Shown: one piece after another, positions 62,016 to 64,000 of the stretch
Position numbering within the stretch: position 1 is the stretch's first letter
Layout: each line of letters begins with the position of its first letter
NCBI RefSeq assembly: GCF_003967535.1
Contig: NZ_BIFR01000001.1
Coordinates: 1,293,493-1,357,492 of the forward strand
Source: Tengunoibacter tsumagoiensis
GTDB lineage: Bacteria; Chloroflexota; Ktedonobacteria; Ktedonobacterales; Ktedonobacteraceae
Length of the DNA: 64,000 bases
Direction: 5' to 3'
Position numbers and translations under genes: made by a program
The notes under the pieces: generated by a model
The model's database searches: none
What the model was told of the DNA's origin: nothing
What the model saw: the letters and a program-made list of their open reading frames with translations, nothing else

Positions 62016-64000
62016 CTAGCTGGTTGTTACAACAAGTTGAGGCTGGTTTGAGCTATTCTCTCGAGAGAGGAAGCCGCTCCAGGCTCCAACGGAGGTCTGG
62101 AAGGCAAGAGTGACCTTTCCACCAGAGAGCCTGCTTTTGACAAAGTTGGTCACATCAAACTCGACATAGCCAATTGCATTTGAAGGGACAGTGCTGATCG
62201 AGCTCCCGATAGCTGGCAAGGTACTGGCATCGGACTCCGACCAGGAATCACTATTGACCTGAAACGTCGTGATGTTCAGATTTCCCTGACCAACGTCAGA
62301 GCGATAAATCCGGAATTTAGCAGCCGACACTGAGCCAGACAGTGAAGACAGATCAAACTTGACATATGCCGTATTCCATTGGCTGGCATTGAGATGGAGA
62401 TCAGAACCAGAAGCGGACGACCAGCTATCTCGATCGGCAATAGCAGAAAGAGAGGCCGTGTTACTGGTACTTGCAGTAGTTATGACCAGTTGAGGCTTGT
62501 TCGCGCTATTCTCGCGCGAGGTAAAGACGCTCCAGGCTCCAACTGAGGTCTGAAAGGCCAGGCTTACCTGCCCATTAGAGAATCTATTTTTGACAAAGCT
62601 GGTGACATCGAATTCAACATAGCCAACGGCATTTGAGGGAACAGTGCTGATCGAGCTCCCGATAGCTGGCAAGGTACTGGCATCGGACTCCGACCAGGAA
62701 TCACTATTGACCTGATATGCTGTAATGTTGAGATTCCCTTGATTGACGTCTGTGCGATAGACGCGTAGTTTGGCGGACGAGATGGACCCAGTAATGGAAG
62801 AGAGGTCAAACTTCATGTAGGGAGTGGTCCACTGACTGGCATCGAGGTAGGCAGACGAACCAGAATTGGCGGACCAGCTATCACGGTCGGCACTGGGATT
62901 AAGCGTTGTCGTAGTCCCTGTACCCCCATTTCCCCCATTCCCGCCATTCCCGCCAGTGCCAGAGGCATTGGAATCGCCATACACAAAACCATTGCCTGTA
63001 AAGCCCACATAGACGCGGCCAGCGATATTCATATCGCCACTGACGGCATTCACATGGTCATAGATCCCCAATGGGTATTGTGAAGCGAGATCCCAATTAA
63101 CTCCTTGATCGGTCGAGCGCCAGATGCCATACTGATTGTTGACTTCGCCATACATATAAACTGTGGGATAGGAAGAGCCATTGATGGTCTGCCCAAAGCC
63201 AAAGGCCGAGGCATATTGGACTGCGCTTAGTTTCGTCCAGTCGCTACCACCATTGGTCGTATAGGCAAGTCCGCCCTGTGCTGTACTGACCCAGACATGG
63301 CCTGCGTAACCAGGAACGGCATGGACCTGTCCATACACATGTGAATCGTTCCCGGAACTGCTCGGAACATTGCTGCCCCCCATCTGGCTCCAGGTCTGCC
63401 CCCCATCGGTTGAGCGATAGAACAAGCCATTGTTAGAGGTGCTGTAGAGGTAGAACGTTCCTCCTGATACCTTATCACCATCCAGGGCTCGTTTGGCTGG
63501 CCACCAGATCTGTTGATGGAGATTCCCTGCGTTATCTAAGCCAGAAGCACCTTGAGTCCAGGATGCGCCTTGATCATTGGTATAGTATGGTTTCTTATTA
63601 TTTGTGGGTAGCCAGACGATATTGTTAGTATCAGTGGCTGAGACCGCAATATTGCCGCCGTAGAGATCGCTATAGTTGTGGCTCCCACTAAATTGCGTCC
63701 AGTTCTGTCCACCATCGTTTGAGTAACCACTCTGATCTGGATTAATGCCACGGGTATCGGTCGACTCGGCCACAATAAAGTTAGGATGTCCACCACTATA
63801 ATCCAGACTCATACCTGCCGAAAACTTATTGGTGAGGATCGTCTGAGTAGGATAGGCATCGACATTGTTGTGGTAGAAACCATTGCGGTCCTCAACACCT
63901 GTGACTGGTTTCCCACCCGCAGGCGCAATAACGTTGGTTGCGACAAACTCTTCAATGCCGTCGCTGACAAAGTTCCAGTTAATAGTTGCATCGCTCAGGT
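62016..64000 (-). CDS. Secreted GH74-like protein with two CBM-type domains (5' end outside window)
   Basis: The frame runs open to the right end of the window, so about 660 residues of the C-terminal part are seen. The first residues (DATINWNFVSDGIEEFVATNVIAPAGG..PVTGVEDRNGF) and the many Asp-box-like repeats (SNDGGQNWTQF, YTNDQGASWTQG, STDGGQTWSQMGG, TTNGGSDWTKL, STDQGVNWDL) match GH74-type beta-propeller glucanases. A Gly/Asn linker (GTGGNGGNGGNGG) follows. Two CBM-like units of about 140 residues each (ADRDSWSANSGSSAYLDASQW...) are of the DNRLRE/CBM96 type. The signal peptide should lie beyond the window. Confidence 0.85.
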   Translation of the reverse strand, partial: LSDATINWNFVSDGIEEFVATNVIAPAGGKPVTGVEDRNGFYHNNVDAYPTQTILTNKFSAGMSLDYSGGHPNFIVAESTDTRGINPDQSGYSNDGGQNWTQFSGSHNYSDLYGGNIAVSATDTNNIVWLPTNNKKPYYTNDQGASWTQGASGLDNAGNLHQQIWWPAKRALDGDKVSGGTFYLYSTSNNGLFYRSTDGGQTWSQMGGSNVPSSSGNDSHVYGQVHAVPGYAGHVWVSTAQGGLAYTTNGGSDWTKLSAVQYASAFGFGQTINGSSYPTVYMYGEVNNQYGIWRSTDQGVNWDLASQYPLGIYDHVNAVSGDMNIAGRVYVGFTGNGFVYGDSNASGTGGNGGNGGNGGTGTTTTLNPSADRDSWSANSGSSAYLDASQWTTPYMKFDLSSITGSISSAKLRVYRTDVNQGNLNITAYQVNSDSWSESDASTLPAIGSSISTVPSNAVGYVEFDVTSFVKNRFSNGQVSLAFQTSVGAWSVFTSRENSANKPQLVITTASTSNTASLSAIADRDSWSSASGSDLHLNASQWNTAYVKFDLSSLSGSVSAAKFRIYRSDVGQGNLNITTFQVNSDSWSESDASTLPAIGSSISTVPSNAIGYVEFDVTNFVKSRLSGGKVTLAFQTSVGAWSGFLSRENSSNQPQLVVTTS
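62188..62262 (-). repeat. 75-bp identical repeat inside the two CBM-like domains (copy 2)
   Basis: Bases 62188-62262 equal 62641-62715 exactly, 453 bp apart, while flanking parts of the two domains differ at many third positions. This patch encodes QVNSDSWSESDASTLPAIG and neighbouring residues. Confidence 0.85.

Overview
The window comes from a GC-moderate, Gram-positive-type bacterium. The best guess is a Ktedonobacteria-like member of the Chloroflexota. This is inferred from gene style: a 1048-residue MalT/LuxR STAND regulator, FHA and zinc-ribbon proteins with long Pro-rich linkers, a eukaryotic-type Ser/Thr kinase, a T-box leader, TetR-controlled DHA2 exporters, many insertion-sequence scars, and a FadN/FadA/FadE/FadD cluster of the Bacillus type. 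No rRNA or tRNA gene was found, so the taxonomy is not proven.

Left part (1-14.3 kb): the 3' end of an FHA-protein paralogue, then the full FHA/zinc-ribbon gene, two small minus-strand genes, and a 626-bp internally deleted IS66-type element with perfect ends and an 8-bp target duplication. Next come tandem dyad repeats and a valine T-box leader driving valS. These are followed by a haloalkane dehalogenase, the large LuxR/STAND regulator, a Nudix hydrolase and a GNAT acetyltransferase.

Middle part (14.4-31.6 kb): an orphan rmlB, then two tandem copies of an export module on the minus strand (DHA2 MFS permease, HlyD/EmrA-like adaptor, small membrane-anchored coiled-coil protein). A TetR gene heads the first copy. 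Both modules carry the same promoter-operator architecture (a -35/17 bp/-10 promoter followed at once by a TGACT-N4-AGTCA dyad), so one repressor probably controls both. Then follow a zinc-ribbon/coiled-coil protein, a Nudix hydrolase, an ABM-domain protein, a Ser/Thr kinase, a membrane protein, a stand-alone sigma region-4 protein, a YbdK-like ligase, cytidine deaminase and an orphan OmpR-type response regulator.

Right-middle part (31.9-49.9 kb): a GGDEF-like/T2SSE_N fusion, an excisionase-type HTH protein, an NTF2-like membrane protein, an XRE regulator, a methyltransferase, and an IS200/IS605-type right-end scar that has rewritten the end of a small gene. Next are an orphan MsmX/UgpC-type ABC ATPase, an Rpn-type nuclease with ten 12-bp repeats, and a complete beta-oxidation cluster (fadD, fadE, fadA, fadN). 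That cluster is divergent from an XRE/MmyB-like regulator and is followed by a PadR gene.

Right part (50-64 kb): a stress-type glycine-zipper protein, a PLDc_N protein, a two-FHA membrane protein, an MBL hydrolase, an RGG zinc-ribbon protein, a FabH-like synthase, a GNAT, a PAP2 phosphatase, a coiled-coil protein, an IS200/IS605 left-end scar, a PaaI-type thioesterase, two tandem paralogous membrane proteins, and the 3' part of a secreted GH74-like protein with two CBM-like domains. The two membrane-protein genes and a decayed copy of the GH gene's 3' end show a local segmental duplication. Most transcription units end in long, nearly perfect stem-loops, many placed between convergent genes.
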